64,000 nt of DNA, taken from Firmicutes bacterium CAG:345 (GTDB taxonomy: Bacteria; Bacillota_I; Bacilli_A; RFN20; CAG-288). Under the pieces are notes generated by a model. That model was not told the origin of the DNA. It saw only the letters and a program-made list of their open reading frames with translations, and did no database searches. The translations under genes were made by a program, and so were the position numbers. The stretch lies in the NCBI GenBank assembly GCA_000433315.1, contig FR893384.1, positions 1 to 64,000 of the forward strand, written 5' to 3'. This document shows positions 24,078 through 33,307 of this stretch, piece after piece. Positions within the stretch are counted from its first letter, which is position 1. The number at the start of each line of letters is the position of its first letter.

Positions 24078-25265
24078 TTAATATTTTTCAATAAATATTT
24101 CTTTAATTGTTTCTATTTGATTTGACGTAATTCCTATTTCTTGAAGATAATTAGATATTTTTTCGGAAAGCGTTTCTCCTTCAGTTTCATCGATGGTTTT
24201 TACATATGTTTTTTTAATGCTTTCCTTTGATCTAGTTCCATTGATTAGTCCAAAGTTAGAAAATTCGTAATCTATAAACAAATCTTCCTGATTAACTCCT
24301 AATAATCCATTTAATAAATATGTGATTAACCCTGTTCTATCAGTGCCGATATTGCAATGATAAATTAAAGGATAATTTGTTTTATCGCTGAGAAGATCAA
24401 AAATATTCTTGACCATGTTTTTATTGTTTACCAAAATATTGCCATCGTAGCTCATCGGACATTGGTAGTAATTTATACCGCTACCTAAGGCAGATTCTTC
24501 ATAAGAACCAACCTCGTTATTTTCAATTAATCGCAGGTCGATTTCCGACTTTATATTAAGATAATTTCGCATAGTATTTATGCCATTATCGGTTATTTCA
24601 ATATTTAATGTACTGGATGATGAAGTGTTTAACCTTCCACAGCGATAGGCTAAACCTTGGCGAACTCGGGTATTTTCATCAATTATCCAACCACCGACGT
24701 CGCGAAAATTTGTAACACCTTCAACAAAGATATTGCGAGGATAATTAAAAAATGTAGTAAAGGTTTCAATTTCACTTGTAATCGATTCCTCGTTTGCTAT
24801 AGCTTCAACATTCCAATAATATTTTGTTCCTACTTTTAAATTGTAAATATCGATATTATTTTCTTCTATTGGCACCTTATATTCCAATGGTGAAGTAAAA
24901 TTATTATTTTCATCTATTCTTACTAAGAAATAATCAAAATTTTTATCTTTAGGTAAAGTACTTTTCCATGATAAATTTATTGCTTCTGGCAGAGAAAACT
25001 CTTTGGAGCCATTTATTCCTAAAGATTTTAAATCTATATCAGGAGACTCAAGAAATTCATCCTGAATCGGTTGATGGATATTAACTTCTCCAGCAATCTC
25101 ATCTAAGACAATTTTATACTCATCATTTTTTTCACTTGAAATTGAATAAACAGAACTTGAAGAAGAAACAAATGAAGAAGATGACGAACTAGATGAAATA
25201 AAATTTTCATTTGAGCAAGAAGTTAGTGCAATAAGTATTATAGGTACAATTATTTTTTTATTCAT
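24078..25265 (-). CDS. Lipoprotein with tyrosine/phosphoinositide-type phosphatase domain
   Basis: The 395-residue protein has a lipoprotein signal (IALTSC, Cys at about 17), then a Ser-rich linker with an SSSSSSSS run, and a fibronectin III-like domain (about 90-175). A C-terminal protein-tyrosine-phosphatase-like domain opens with GVTNFRDVGGW near 185 and carries the P-loop YHCNIGTDRTGL near 295, with catalytic Cys and Arg in HCxxGxDRTG. It is predicted to be tethered outside the membrane, where it would dephosphorylate host or environmental phospho-substrates; the substrate is unknown. No Shine-Dalgarno is clear; a TATAAA lies four bases before the ATG. It is 38 bases upstream of the GGDEF gene on the same strand. 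Confidence 0.87.
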   Translation of the reverse strand: MNKKIIVPIILIALTSCSNENFISSSSSSSSFVSSSSSVYSISSEKNDEYKIVLDEIAGEVNIHQPIQDEFLESPDIDLKSLGINGSKEFSLPEAINLSWKSTLPKDKNFDYFLVRIDENNNFTSPLEYKVPIEENNIDIYNLKVGTKYYWNVEAIANEESITSEIETFTTFFNYPRNIFVEGVTNFRDVGGWIIDENTRVRQGLAYRCGRLNTSSSSTLNIEITDNGINTMRNYLNIKSEIDLRLIENNEVGSYEESALGSGINYYQCPMSYDGNILVNNKNMVKNIFDLLSDKTNYPLIYHCNIGTDRTGLITYLLNGLLGVNQEDLFIDYEFSNFGLINGTRSKESIKKTYVKTIDETEGETLSEKISNYLQEIGITSNQIETIKEIFIEKY

Positions 25266-25408
25266 AACATTTATAAAACCGCTTACATTTAAATGATATC
25301 ATTTATTTTTCTTTTTATAAAGCATTACTTTGATATTTATAGATTTTTTCTACTTTATTTTTAAATTTTTGAGATTTTACTCTTCTTTTTAATTATCAAG
25401 ATATCTTG

Positions 25409-25414
25409 TATAAT
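25409..25414 (+). promoter_or_regulatory. -10 element directly before ispG
   Basis: TATAAT followed by four bases and ATG (25419), or seven bases to the next in-frame codon GTG (25422). No Shine-Dalgarno is seen, so ispG is probably leaderless. Confidence 0.5.
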
Positions 25415-25418
25415 ATTT

Positions 25419-26489
25419 ATGGTGAAAAATATGTTAAGAGATAATACTAACGTTGTACGAATCAGAAATAAATTATTAGGCGGTAAAAATAAAATTTTAG
25501 TCCAAACCATGGCGAAGACTAAAACTAGCAACACTGAAGCTATCATTAAACTAGCAAATGATTTATATATAGCTGGAGCTGATCTTCTCCGTGTTTCAAT
25601 TTTGGATGAGCATGATGCTAAAAGTCTAAAAACCATCGTTGATAATTCTCCTTTGCCTATAATTGCTGATCTTCATTTCAACAAAGATTTAGCACTAAAA
25701 GCTATTGATAATGGCGCTGATAAAATTCGAATTAATCCAGGTAATTTCCATCAAGACGATCTGAAGGAAATCATTGAAAGAGCTAAATATTTTAATATTC
25801 CTATAAGAATAGGTATTAATTCTGGTTCTTTATCTTTAAATCACACTAAAGATACTTCTTCGATCAATGAATATTTTTCATTGCTTGATTCTACAATCGA
25901 TATTTTTAAAAAATATGATTATGACAAGAATTTGGTTTTAGCTTTGAAATCTACTGATCCTAATTTGACATTTAAATTATATCGTGCTGCTGCAGAACTT
26001 TATCCTTACCCTCTTCATATCGGTCTTACCGAAAGTGGATTTGGTCCTGTTGGTGCGATTAGATCTTCAATCTGTCTTGTTCCTCTCCTGCAGCTTGGTA
26101 TTGGTAATACAATTAGAATTTCTCTTTCTGATTCTCCTATTACTGAGGTAGAAACTGTCAATGCACTTTTAAAAGGGTTAGGATTAAAAAATGATGTTCC
26201 AACACTTATAACTTGCCCTACATGCGGAAGAACACAGTGCGATGTTTCAAATTTAGCTAAAAGAATATCGGAATTGTTATTGCCGATTGAAGCTGATATC
26301 AAAGTTGCTATTATGGGTTGTCCTGTCAATGGCCCTGGCGAAGCTAAAGATGCTGATTTTGGCCTAGCGGGCACAAAAAATGCTTATTTGACTTTTGAAA
26401 GAGGAAAAAAAGGGACAATTCTCAAAGAAGAAGAAGCTTATCAATGGATGAAAGATAAATTGTCAAGTTTTAAAAAGCGTTGCATATAA
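25419..26489 (+). CDS. ispG: 4-hydroxy-3-methylbut-2-en-1-yl diphosphate synthase
   Basis: IspG (GcpE) is the iron-sulfur enzyme making HMBPP in the MEP isoprenoid pathway. The 356-residue protein has the TIM-barrel part (VRIRNKLLGG..., ADLHFNKDLA near 87, KIRINPGNF near 106, GLTESGFGPVGAIRSS near 206) and the C-terminal [4Fe-4S] part with CPTCGRTQCD near 265 and MGCPVNGPGEAKDADFG near 300. ATG at 25419 and GTG at 25422 are both possible leaderless starts; ATG at 25431 would remove four codons. ispH is also in the window (36229), so two last steps of the pathway are present. Confidence 0.94.
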   Translation: MVKNMLRDNTNVVRIRNKLLGGKNKILVQTMAKTKTSNTEAIIKLANDLYIAGADLLRVSILDEHDAKSLKTIVDNSPLPIIADLHFNKDLALKAIDNGADKIRINPGNFHQDDLKEIIERAKYFNIPIRIGINSGSLSLNHTKDTSSINEYFSLLDSTIDIFKKYDYDKNLVLALKSTDPNLTFKLYRAAAELYPYPLHIGLTESGFGPVGAIRSSICLVPLLQLGIGNTIRISLSDSPITEVETVNALLKGLGLKNDVPTLITCPTCGRTQCDVSNLAKRISELLLPIEADIKVAIMGCPVNGPGEAKDADFGLAGTKNAYLTFERGKKGTILKEEEAYQWMKDKLSSFKKRCI

Positions 26490-26490
26490 T
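26485..26490 (+). promoter_or_regulatory. -10 element overlapping the ispG stop codon
   Basis: TATAAT contains the ispG TAA and is followed by seven bases and the ATG of the next gene: a leaderless arrangement. Confidence 0.45.
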
Positions 26491-26497
26491 ACTATTG

Positions 26498-26740
26498 ATG
26501 AACGACTTTATATCGAATGCTTTATTAAATATTTCTCCGGAAAATGCTTGTCGCTTGGCTAAAAGATATGGTGCTGATTTCACTGTCGATGAGGCAAAGA
26601 TTATCCTACCTTTTCTTCGACTTCATAAAAATGAATTAAAAAAAGAAAATAAAGATAAATTACTTGTTCTTGCGAAAGGCAAATTCCCGCCATCAACTTA
26701 TAACAAAATTGCAATATTGGTAAAAAAATATGCGCAATAA
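26498..26740 (+). CDS. DUF2624-like protein (YqfT-like)
   Basis: The 80-residue protein (MNDFISNALLNISPENACRLAKRYG...) resembles the DUF2624/YqfT family of small helical proteins of unknown function: an Ile-rich first helix, a residue pattern like xxxLxxYAxxYxIxL, then a Lys-rich second half. In B. subtilis yqfT is close to the cshB-like helicase gene and nfo, as here with the DEAD-box gene. The ORF can be read from TTG at 26480, but ATG at 26498 fits the -10 element seven bases upstream. There is no Shine-Dalgarno. Confidence 0.6.
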   Translation: MNDFISNALLNISPENACRLAKRYGADFTVDEAKIILPFLRLHKNELKKENKDKLLVLAKGKFPPSTYNKIAILVKKYAQ

Positions 26741-26743
26741 AAG

Positions 26744-26782
26744 AGCTTCAAAGTCTAATGGTTAGACCCTGAAGCTTTTTTT
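26744..26782. terminator. Bidirectional terminator
   Basis: AGCTTCA-AA-GTCTAA / TTAGAC-CC-TGAAGCT, flanked by A on one side and T on the other. It serves the DUF2624-like gene and the convergent helicase gene. Confidence 0.88.
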
Positions 26783-28094
26783 AATTAGATTTTTGCACAT
26801 CTTTTTTTCTCAAATTTGTGCGGATAATTTTTCTTTTATGTCTTTCTTTAGCTCTTTCAGCAGCTACTTTCTTTTTTTTCTTGTAATTAGGTTTAACTTT
26901 ATTAGTTCTTACTTTATTGACTGCTGCACGAATTTGCTTTTCTAAAACTTCATTATTTCCCTTAGTTGTTTTCTTGTTCTCCAAAAGGTTTCTATCAGCT
27001 TTTAATTCATCATTTTTCAATGTGAAGTAATCAAACATTACACCTTTTTTTATAAGTTCTTTGACTTTTTGTACATCTCCTGGGACATAGAAAACATATG
27101 AATTACCTTCTTTATCAAAGCGGCCTGTTCTTCCAGCACGATGGAAGTAGTAGACTAAATCTTTTGGTAAATCGACGGAGATTACATCGGTTACATCGGG
27201 AATATCAACTCCTCTTGCAGCTAAATCTGAAGCGAGAAGAATATGTGTTTCATCGCGATTAAATTCATTATAAGCTCTTTTTTGATCGCGTTTTGGAAGA
27301 TCTCCATGAATGACAGAAAATGGTTTACCTAGTTTAATCAAATGATTTTTAACTTCATCGATATCTTCTTTTTTGGAAACAAAGACGATTGTCTTATATG
27401 GATTATGAGCGCGGATGAAACTACAAACTGCTTCACCTTTACTCATATTTCTAATATTGACAAGGTGATGTTTTACTCTGCTGGCATTGATTGAATTATC
27501 AGAAACATCAATGACATCACAGGCTTTGATATATTTTTTTACAAGCGTAAGGACATGTTCATCAATAGATGCGGTAAATATAGATTTACTTGCTGAAGTT
27601 TGCCAAGATAAAATCTCTTCAACCTCTGCGGCAAAACCACCGAAGATCAACATATCTCCCTCATCAAAAACTATTCTTTTCAGCGGTTTCAAATTAGCGC
27701 TTTGCGGTAATAGTAAAGCCATTTTTGGTGTAGCTATAACTATATCGGATTGTATTTTTTTCTCAAAACTTTCGCCATCGATTATTGTTTGATAAGTGAA
27801 ATTATACCCAGCTTTTTTTATTTTAGCTAAAACATCTTTAACTTGGTTGACAAGCACTTTTGTCGGAACAATGATAAGGCCTTGAACACCATTAATATCG
27901 CTTAAATCAGAAAGCATCGGCACTAAGTAAGCTAAGGTTTTACCACTTCCTGTTGGAGCTTTGCAAACTAAAGATTTATTGTTCAAAAAACTTGGAATAC
28001 TTTTTTCTTGAACAGGAGACATGTCGACAAAACCAAGTTCCTTCAATATTTTAACAAGCGGAGTTGGAATATTATATGCAGCAAAACTACTCAT
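26781..28094 (-). CDS. cshB: DEAD-box-type RNA helicase (CshB-like)
   Basis: The 437-residue protein has the helicase core: a Q-motif region (GFVDMSPVQEKSIP), motif I APTGSGKT near 45, PTKVLV (Ia), motif II as DEGD rather than DEAD near 145, motif III as TAS rather than SAT, GDLPKRDQ, LLASDLAARGVDIP (V) and HRAGRTGR (VI). The C-terminus (about 375-437) is a very basic RNA-binding tail. CshB in B. subtilis is cold-induced and acts in ribosome assembly and RNA turnover; the symbol rests on similarity and on nearby ispG/yqfT-type genes. It overlaps aspS by eight bases. Confidence 0.85.
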   Translation of the reverse strand: MSSFAAYNIPTPLVKILKELGFVDMSPVQEKSIPSFLNNKSLVCKAPTGSGKTLAYLVPMLSDLSDINGVQGLIIVPTKVLVNQVKDVLAKIKKAGYNFTYQTIIDGESFEKKIQSDIVIATPKMALLLPQSANLKPLKRIVFDEGDMLIFGGFAAEVEEILSWQTSASKSIFTASIDEHVLTLVKKYIKACDVIDVSDNSINASRVKHHLVNIRNMSKGEAVCSFIRAHNPYKTIVFVSKKEDIDEVKNHLIKLGKPFSVIHGDLPKRDQKRAYNEFNRDETHILLASDLAARGVDIPDVTDVISVDLPKDLVYYFHRAGRTGRFDKEGNSYVFYVPGDVQKVKELIKKGVMFDYFTLKNDELKADRNLLENKKTTKGNNEVLEKQIRAAVNKVRTNKVKPNYKKKKKVAAERAKERHKRKIIRTNLRKKDVQKSN

Positions 28095-29817
28095 TTTCGT
28101 CCTCTACTTTAATATGAAGAATTTTTAATGCTTCTTCAGGAACGGTAGAAGGTGCGCTTGACATTGGACAGCAAGCTTGCAGATTTTTTGGGAAAGCGAT
28201 GACATCATGAATATTATCAGTATGGCATAAAATCATTGAAAGACGATCAAGACCAAAGGCAAAACCACCATGAGGAGGGGTACCAAATTTCAATGCATCG
28301 ATGAAGAATCCGAATTTCTTTTCAATATCTTCATCAGTAAAACCTAAGATTTCAAAAATCTTTTGCTGAACTTTTGAATCATAAATTCTTAAAGATCCTG
28401 ATGATAATTCAATACCATTGATAACAGTATCGTAAGCATAGGATAAAGCTTTTGTTGGATCAGTATCAAGATAATGCAAATCTTCATCTCTTGGTCTGGT
28501 AAATGGATTTGATAAAGATACTATTTCTCCATTTTCTCTTCCAAAAATCGGCCAGTCTATGACAAATAATGGTTTATATACATTATCGTCTACAAGATTT
28601 AATCTTTCGGCATATTCTTTTCTAATAGCACCTAAAGCCATTGATAAATTTGTATAATCTTCATTGTTTTCAACGAGAATTAAAAGATCATTTTCTTGTA
28701 GGTCAAATTCTTTATTCAATTTATCTATTTCTTCTTGTGAGAAATTTTTAACTGCTGAACCAGTTAATTGTCCGGCATTATATTTTAAGAAAATTGCGGA
28801 ACGAATATGATAATTCTTCAATAAAAGGTTATCATTGTCTTGCATTTTTCTTGTACAACTTGGTCCATAACCAGGTACTTTTAATCCTTTTATATGAGTA
28901 TTTTTGAAAGGTGCAAAATTGGTGTTTTCAAAAATGTTATCGATATCATGAAGGAATAATTCATAGCGTAAATCTGGTTTATCAGAACCATATTTAGATA
29001 TACATTCTGAATATGGTAAAACAGCAAAATCTTCAAGATCGACATCGATGGTATCTTTAAAGACTTTTTTCAAACTGCCCTGAATGATATTCAAGACGTC
29101 TTGTCTTTCAACGAAACTCATTTCAACATCAAGTTGAGTAAATTCTGGTTGTCTATCAGCTCTTAAATCTTCATCGCGATAGCATCTTGCAACTTGATAA
29201 TATCTATCGATATTACCAACCATTAATAATTGCTTATAAATTTGCGGAGATTGTGGCAAGGCATAAAAACAACCGGGTTTTGTTCTAGAAGGAACCAAGT
29301 AATCGCGGGCGCCTTCAGGTGTCGACTTAATAAGTGTTGGAGTTTCAACTTCAAGAAAACCATTTTCATCAAAATAGTGATGGAAACTTTGAATCATTTT
29401 AGCACGTAAGACCAAATTTTTTTGCAAAGTAGGTCTTCTCAAATCTAGATAGCGAGATTTTAATCTGGTATCTTCAAGTGCATCGGTTTTATCGGCGATA
29501 ATAAATGGTGGGAGAAGACTTTCAGAAAATACTTTGATTTTTTCAGCTTTTATTTCAATTAAGCCAGTAAGAATATTTTTATTAGGGGAAGAACGAAGAA
29601 TAACTTCTCCTTCAACTTGAACACAATATTCGGATTTTAATGGTTCTTTTTCAAATTCTTTAGCATCGATAGAAATTTGTGTGATGCCATATCTATCGCG
29701 CAAATCAACAAAGACTAAAAAACCGAGATTTCTTACTTTGGAAACCCAACCACATAATGTAACTTTTTCACCAACATTAGCTTCTGTTAATTCGCCACAT
29801 GTTTTTGTTCTTAACAT
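28087..29817 (-). CDS. aspS: Aspartyl-tRNA synthetase
   Basis: The class II synthetase charges tRNA-Asp (or also tRNA-Asn in non-discriminating forms). The 576-residue protein has an OB-fold anticodon-binding domain (KVTLCGWVSKVRNLGFLVFVDLRDRYG), motif 2 YQVARCYRDEDLRADRQPEFTQLDVEMSF, the bacterial insertion (GAD) domain and motif 3 GFAFGLDRLSMIL. The ATG at 29817 follows GAGGT by four bases; the ORF extends upstream into the 3' end of hisS. It is 13 bases from hisS, the usual hisS-aspS pair. Confidence 0.95.
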   Translation of the reverse strand: MLRTKTCGELTEANVGEKVTLCGWVSKVRNLGFLVFVDLRDRYGITQISIDAKEFEKEPLKSEYCVQVEGEVILRSSPNKNILTGLIEIKAEKIKVFSESLLPPFIIADKTDALEDTRLKSRYLDLRRPTLQKNLVLRAKMIQSFHHYFDENGFLEVETPTLIKSTPEGARDYLVPSRTKPGCFYALPQSPQIYKQLLMVGNIDRYYQVARCYRDEDLRADRQPEFTQLDVEMSFVERQDVLNIIQGSLKKVFKDTIDVDLEDFAVLPYSECISKYGSDKPDLRYELFLHDIDNIFENTNFAPFKNTHIKGLKVPGYGPSCTRKMQDNDNLLLKNYHIRSAIFLKYNAGQLTGSAVKNFSQEEIDKLNKEFDLQENDLLILVENNEDYTNLSMALGAIRKEYAERLNLVDDNVYKPLFVIDWPIFGRENGEIVSLSNPFTRPRDEDLHYLDTDPTKALSYAYDTVINGIELSSGSLRIYDSKVQQKIFEILGFTDEDIEKKFGFFIDALKFGTPPHGGFAFGLDRLSMILCHTDNIHDVIAFPKNLQACCPMSSAPSTVPEEALKILHIKVEDENE

Positions 29818-29830
29818 ATTTACCTCTATT

Positions 29831-31069
29831 CTATTTAACAAGCTCAGCAATTTCTTGAGTATTATTTATATCAATTGCCTTTTGTTCTCTAGTAACTAAA
29901 TTTTTTAATTGGTAACCTTCAGGTGTTTTAAAAAGAATGTTTTTAACTTTTAAACGATCAGCCATTTTCAAAGCGCCATTGAGCTTTTTTCCTTCGGTTG
30001 GACTCAGAACACTGATTCCTAAATTGCGAAGTTCATGTTTTAAATTAAATAATTCTTTTTTATCTTCTTCAGATACTACAACCATTAAATTTGGACCTTC
30101 AAATTTATATGTATCGCCAAGAGTCAATAATAGACGATCAAGTCCAAAGGAAAAACCGACTCCATTAAAAGCGGGACCACCAAGAGTTTCCATCAATTTA
30201 TCATACCGTCCACCGCCTCCTAAAGCTCCTAATTCTAAATGGTTTGCTTCATAGGCTTCAAAAACTGGTCCTGTATAATAATCTAATCCGCGGACTAATT
30301 TATCATCTAGTGTATATTTAACATTGCAACTATCTAAGAGTTCTAATAATTTTGCAAATTTTTTCTTATCTTCATCGATGAGATAATCTTTTAAAAGTGG
30401 AGCTTTTAAAACTAGTTCATGGTCTTCAGGAACCTTGCAATCTAAAATTCTTAGTGGATTTAATTCTAAACGCTTCTGGCAATCCGTACATAATTTATCT
30501 TTTAAAGGTGTGAAGTAATCTACTAATGCTTTTCTGTAATTGCTTCTTGAAATATCGCCACCTAAATTATTTAATTTAATGATTGGATCAATTCCCAAGG
30601 CTTTCAATCCATCGACCATCACTAATATTGCTTCGGCAACAGTCGAATCATCTAAATTCAAATCCGTAAATTCAATTCCCCATTGATGTGGTTCTCTATA
30701 TCTTCCTTGCTGAGGTCTTTCATAGCGGAAAATTGAACCTGAGTAATAAAGTTTTAAAGGAAGATCTGGGCTAGCATAGAGTTTATTTTCAATAATAGCA
30801 CGCATGATTCCAGCTGTAAATTCTGGTCTTAATGAATAATCATGATCGCCTTTATTGGCTAAATCAAAAGTTTCTTTCATGACAATATCGGTGCTATTAC
30901 CAACTCCTCTTTTAAATAATCGGCTTTCTTCATACATTGGAATTTGTATTGGAGAAGCACCATAATTTGTGGCAACACTATTTAAGATATCGACAATTTT
31001 ATTATAAGAGCGAGCTTTATCATAAAGCATATCTTGTGTACCACGTGGTTTTGTAAATATATTGCTCAT
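29831..31069 (-). CDS. hisS: Histidyl-tRNA synthetase
   Basis: The 412-residue class II synthetase has motif 1 near residues 50-70 (ASPIQIPMYEESRLFKRGVG), motif 2 RYERPQQGRYREPHQWGIEF near 110, the HisA motifs LDYYTGPVFEAY near 262, GGGGRYD near 283 and GVGFSFGLDRLLLTL near 300, and a C-terminal anticodon-binding domain. SD-like AGGAAG precedes the ATG. It heads toward aspS and follows rel, all on the minus strand (apt-rel-hisS-aspS), the common Firmicutes arrangement. Confidence 0.95.
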   Translation of the reverse strand: MSNIFTKPRGTQDMLYDKARSYNKIVDILNSVATNYGASPIQIPMYEESRLFKRGVGNSTDIVMKETFDLANKGDHDYSLRPEFTAGIMRAIIENKLYASPDLPLKLYYSGSIFRYERPQQGRYREPHQWGIEFTDLNLDDSTVAEAILVMVDGLKALGIDPIIKLNNLGGDISRSNYRKALVDYFTPLKDKLCTDCQKRLELNPLRILDCKVPEDHELVLKAPLLKDYLIDEDKKKFAKLLELLDSCNVKYTLDDKLVRGLDYYTGPVFEAYEANHLELGALGGGGRYDKLMETLGGPAFNGVGFSFGLDRLLLTLGDTYKFEGPNLMVVVSEEDKKELFNLKHELRNLGISVLSPTEGKKLNGALKMADRLKVKNILFKTPEGYQLKNLVTREQKAIDINNTQEIAELVK

Positions 31070-31084
31070 ATTTTCTTCCTTTCT

Positions 31085-33280
31085 TTAATGTATAACACGT
31101 CTTATATCATAGACGCTATTAATATTAAGTAATTGCTGTGTCAAAGTATTTAAATACGCAACATCCTTAACCATTACTGTTACTGATATTGTTGTTGTAT
31201 TATTGCTGGCATGATATTTTGCATTAACTTTATAAACTTGAACCTTAATCTGTGAAAAGCAATTTAAAACATCGATTAAAAGATTATTTCGATCATAGCA
31301 TTCGATTGAAATATCGACTGGATAATCTTTTTTCTCAGCATTTGGATTCCAGATTACAGGAATTAATCTATTATGTTCTTGACAGACATTTGGACAAGAT
31401 ACTCGATGAACTTTTATTCCATTTCCTTTAGTAATATAACCGATGATATCATCACCGGGAATAGGAGTACAACAACTAGCTAGAGAAATTAGACTTCGAT
31501 CACCATTTTCTAATGTTACCGCATCTTGAATATTGCGATTGACATTGCGCTTATTAACATTGTTTTTTAAATCATCAAGTGTTTCTTCTTGTGAGCGTTC
31601 TAATCCAAGATATTCAATAATATTGAGTGGCATTATTGTTTTGCTGTTTAAAAGTAAATATAGTTCATCAGCGTTTTCAACATTGAAATGTTCGAAAAGC
31701 TTTTTAGTCATAATCTTATCGATGTTCGCCTTAATTTTTCTTTCGCGGAAGCTGACAGCTAGTGAATTTCTTCCTTTTTGAATATTGTCTTGGCGAATAA
31801 AATCAGAATTTTGCTTCATCAAGAATTTACGGATATGACTTTTAGCAATGCTAGATGTAGCCATATTCAACCATTCTGAATTCGGTGTAGCATTTTTATT
31901 GGTGATAATTTCAACTACATCTCCTGTCTGCAATACTCGAGAAATAGGTACCATCTGATTATTTACTTTAGCACCAGCTAAAGTATTTCCAACATCAGTA
32001 TGGATCTTATAGGCGAAATCAATCGGCGTTGAACCATTTGGCAAAGTCACTACTTTTCCTTTTGGGGTAAAAACATAGACATTGGCATCAAAGATATCAT
32101 GTTGTAGGGCTTCAACATATTCTTTGGCATTTCCATCTTGAATTTCATTGGTGACAGAAACAAAATCACGGAACCAATGCAATTGCTCTTCGATTTCTTG
32201 TTGCTCTGTTTTAGCATCATATTTTTTGTTTTCTTTATAGCGCCAATGAGCAGCAACACCTTCTTCGGCGATTTCATCCATCTTTTTAGTACGGATTTGT
32301 ATTTCAAAAGTATGACCATCACCAGTAACAATTGTCGTATGGAGCGATTGGTACATGTTTGGTTTCGGCATTGCAATATAATCTTTAAAACGTCCTGGAA
32401 TCGGCTTGAAATTAGCATGGATATAACCGAGTAATTCATAGCAATTCATTTCGGTTTCTGTAATTATTCTCAAGGCCATAATGTCGTAAATATCATCAAA
32501 GGCTTTCCCTTTGACATACATTTTTTTATAGATTGAATAAATAGATTTTACACGTGAAGTGATTTCAAACAAAATATTAGTTGGAGTTAAAATTTCGACA
32601 ATCTTATTCTTTAAAACATCGATGGCATTCTTCATGTTTGTACTTTGTCTTGAAAGTAAATTTTCAATTTCTTCAAATTTTTCTCTTTCAAGATAAAATA
32701 AAGATAAATCTTCCAGTTCTGTTTTTACTTGTGATAAACCTAATCTATGGGCGATAGGCGCATAGACATCACGGGTTTCTTTAGCTATTTTTTTCTGCTT
32801 TTCTGGAGGTTGAAATTGAAGAGTACGCATATTGTGAAGACGATCTGCTAATTTAATAATAATTACGCGAATGTCTTTAGCCATTGCAATGAAAATTTTC
32901 CTGTGGCTTTCAGCTTCAAAATCAACATTGTGATAATCAGATAATCTTGTCACTTTGGTGACACCTTGAACAAGGTAACAGACTTCTTTCCCAAATTTTT
33001 CTGTAATTTCTTCTTCGGTTGTATCAGTATCTTCAATAGTGTCATGAAGTAATCCAGCGATAATTGTCGTTGGACCAGTATTCAATTCAGAAAGAATTCT
33101 GGCAACACCTAATAGATGGACAATGTATGGATCACCAGATTTCCGGACCTGATTCTTGTGTTTTTCACTAGCAAAAAGATACGCTTGATAAATTTTATCA
33201 AGTTCTTCTGGATTATGAATGTATTTTGAATAAACGTTTTTCACGTCATCAAAAGTATAAATAGTATTCTTTATTTCCAT
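31085..33280 (-). CDS. rel: Bifunctional (p)ppGpp synthetase/hydrolase Rel
   Basis: Rel makes and degrades the stringent alarmone. The 731-residue protein has the HD hydrolase domain with complete motif (YIVHLLGVARILSEL, GLLHDTIEDT near 80), the synthetase domain with RFKDYIAMPKPNMYQSLHTTI near 300 (the RxKD form of bifunctional Rel enzymes), then TGS (VYVFTPKGKVVTLPNGSTPIDFAYKIH), helical, zinc-finger/CC (LASCCTPIPGDDIIGY) and ACT domains. ATG at 33280 is preferred to an upstream TTG at 33286; the Shine-Dalgarno is weak. It follows apt by 27 bases. Confidence 0.95.
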   Translation of the reverse strand: MEIKNTIYTFDDVKNVYSKYIHNPEELDKIYQAYLFASEKHKNQVRKSGDPYIVHLLGVARILSELNTGPTTIIAGLLHDTIEDTDTTEEEITEKFGKEVCYLVQGVTKVTRLSDYHNVDFEAESHRKIFIAMAKDIRVIIIKLADRLHNMRTLQFQPPEKQKKIAKETRDVYAPIAHRLGLSQVKTELEDLSLFYLEREKFEEIENLLSRQSTNMKNAIDVLKNKIVEILTPTNILFEITSRVKSIYSIYKKMYVKGKAFDDIYDIMALRIITETEMNCYELLGYIHANFKPIPGRFKDYIAMPKPNMYQSLHTTIVTGDGHTFEIQIRTKKMDEIAEEGVAAHWRYKENKKYDAKTEQQEIEEQLHWFRDFVSVTNEIQDGNAKEYVEALQHDIFDANVYVFTPKGKVVTLPNGSTPIDFAYKIHTDVGNTLAGAKVNNQMVPISRVLQTGDVVEIITNKNATPNSEWLNMATSSIAKSHIRKFLMKQNSDFIRQDNIQKGRNSLAVSFRERKIKANIDKIMTKKLFEHFNVENADELYLLLNSKTIMPLNIIEYLGLERSQEETLDDLKNNVNKRNVNRNIQDAVTLENGDRSLISLASCCTPIPGDDIIGYITKGNGIKVHRVSCPNVCQEHNRLIPVIWNPNAEKKDYPVDISIECYDRNNLLIDVLNCFSQIKVQVYKVNAKYHASNNTTTISVTVMVKDVAYLNTLTQQLLNINSVYDIRRVIH

Positions 33281-33307
33281 ACACAACCAACTTAATCTAT
33301 TAAAAAA

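Noticed and set aside
32050..32439. 129-codon minus-strand ORF within rel
   Set aside because: It runs in another frame through the conserved Rel synthetase and TGS domains; its composition is that of a shadow frame.
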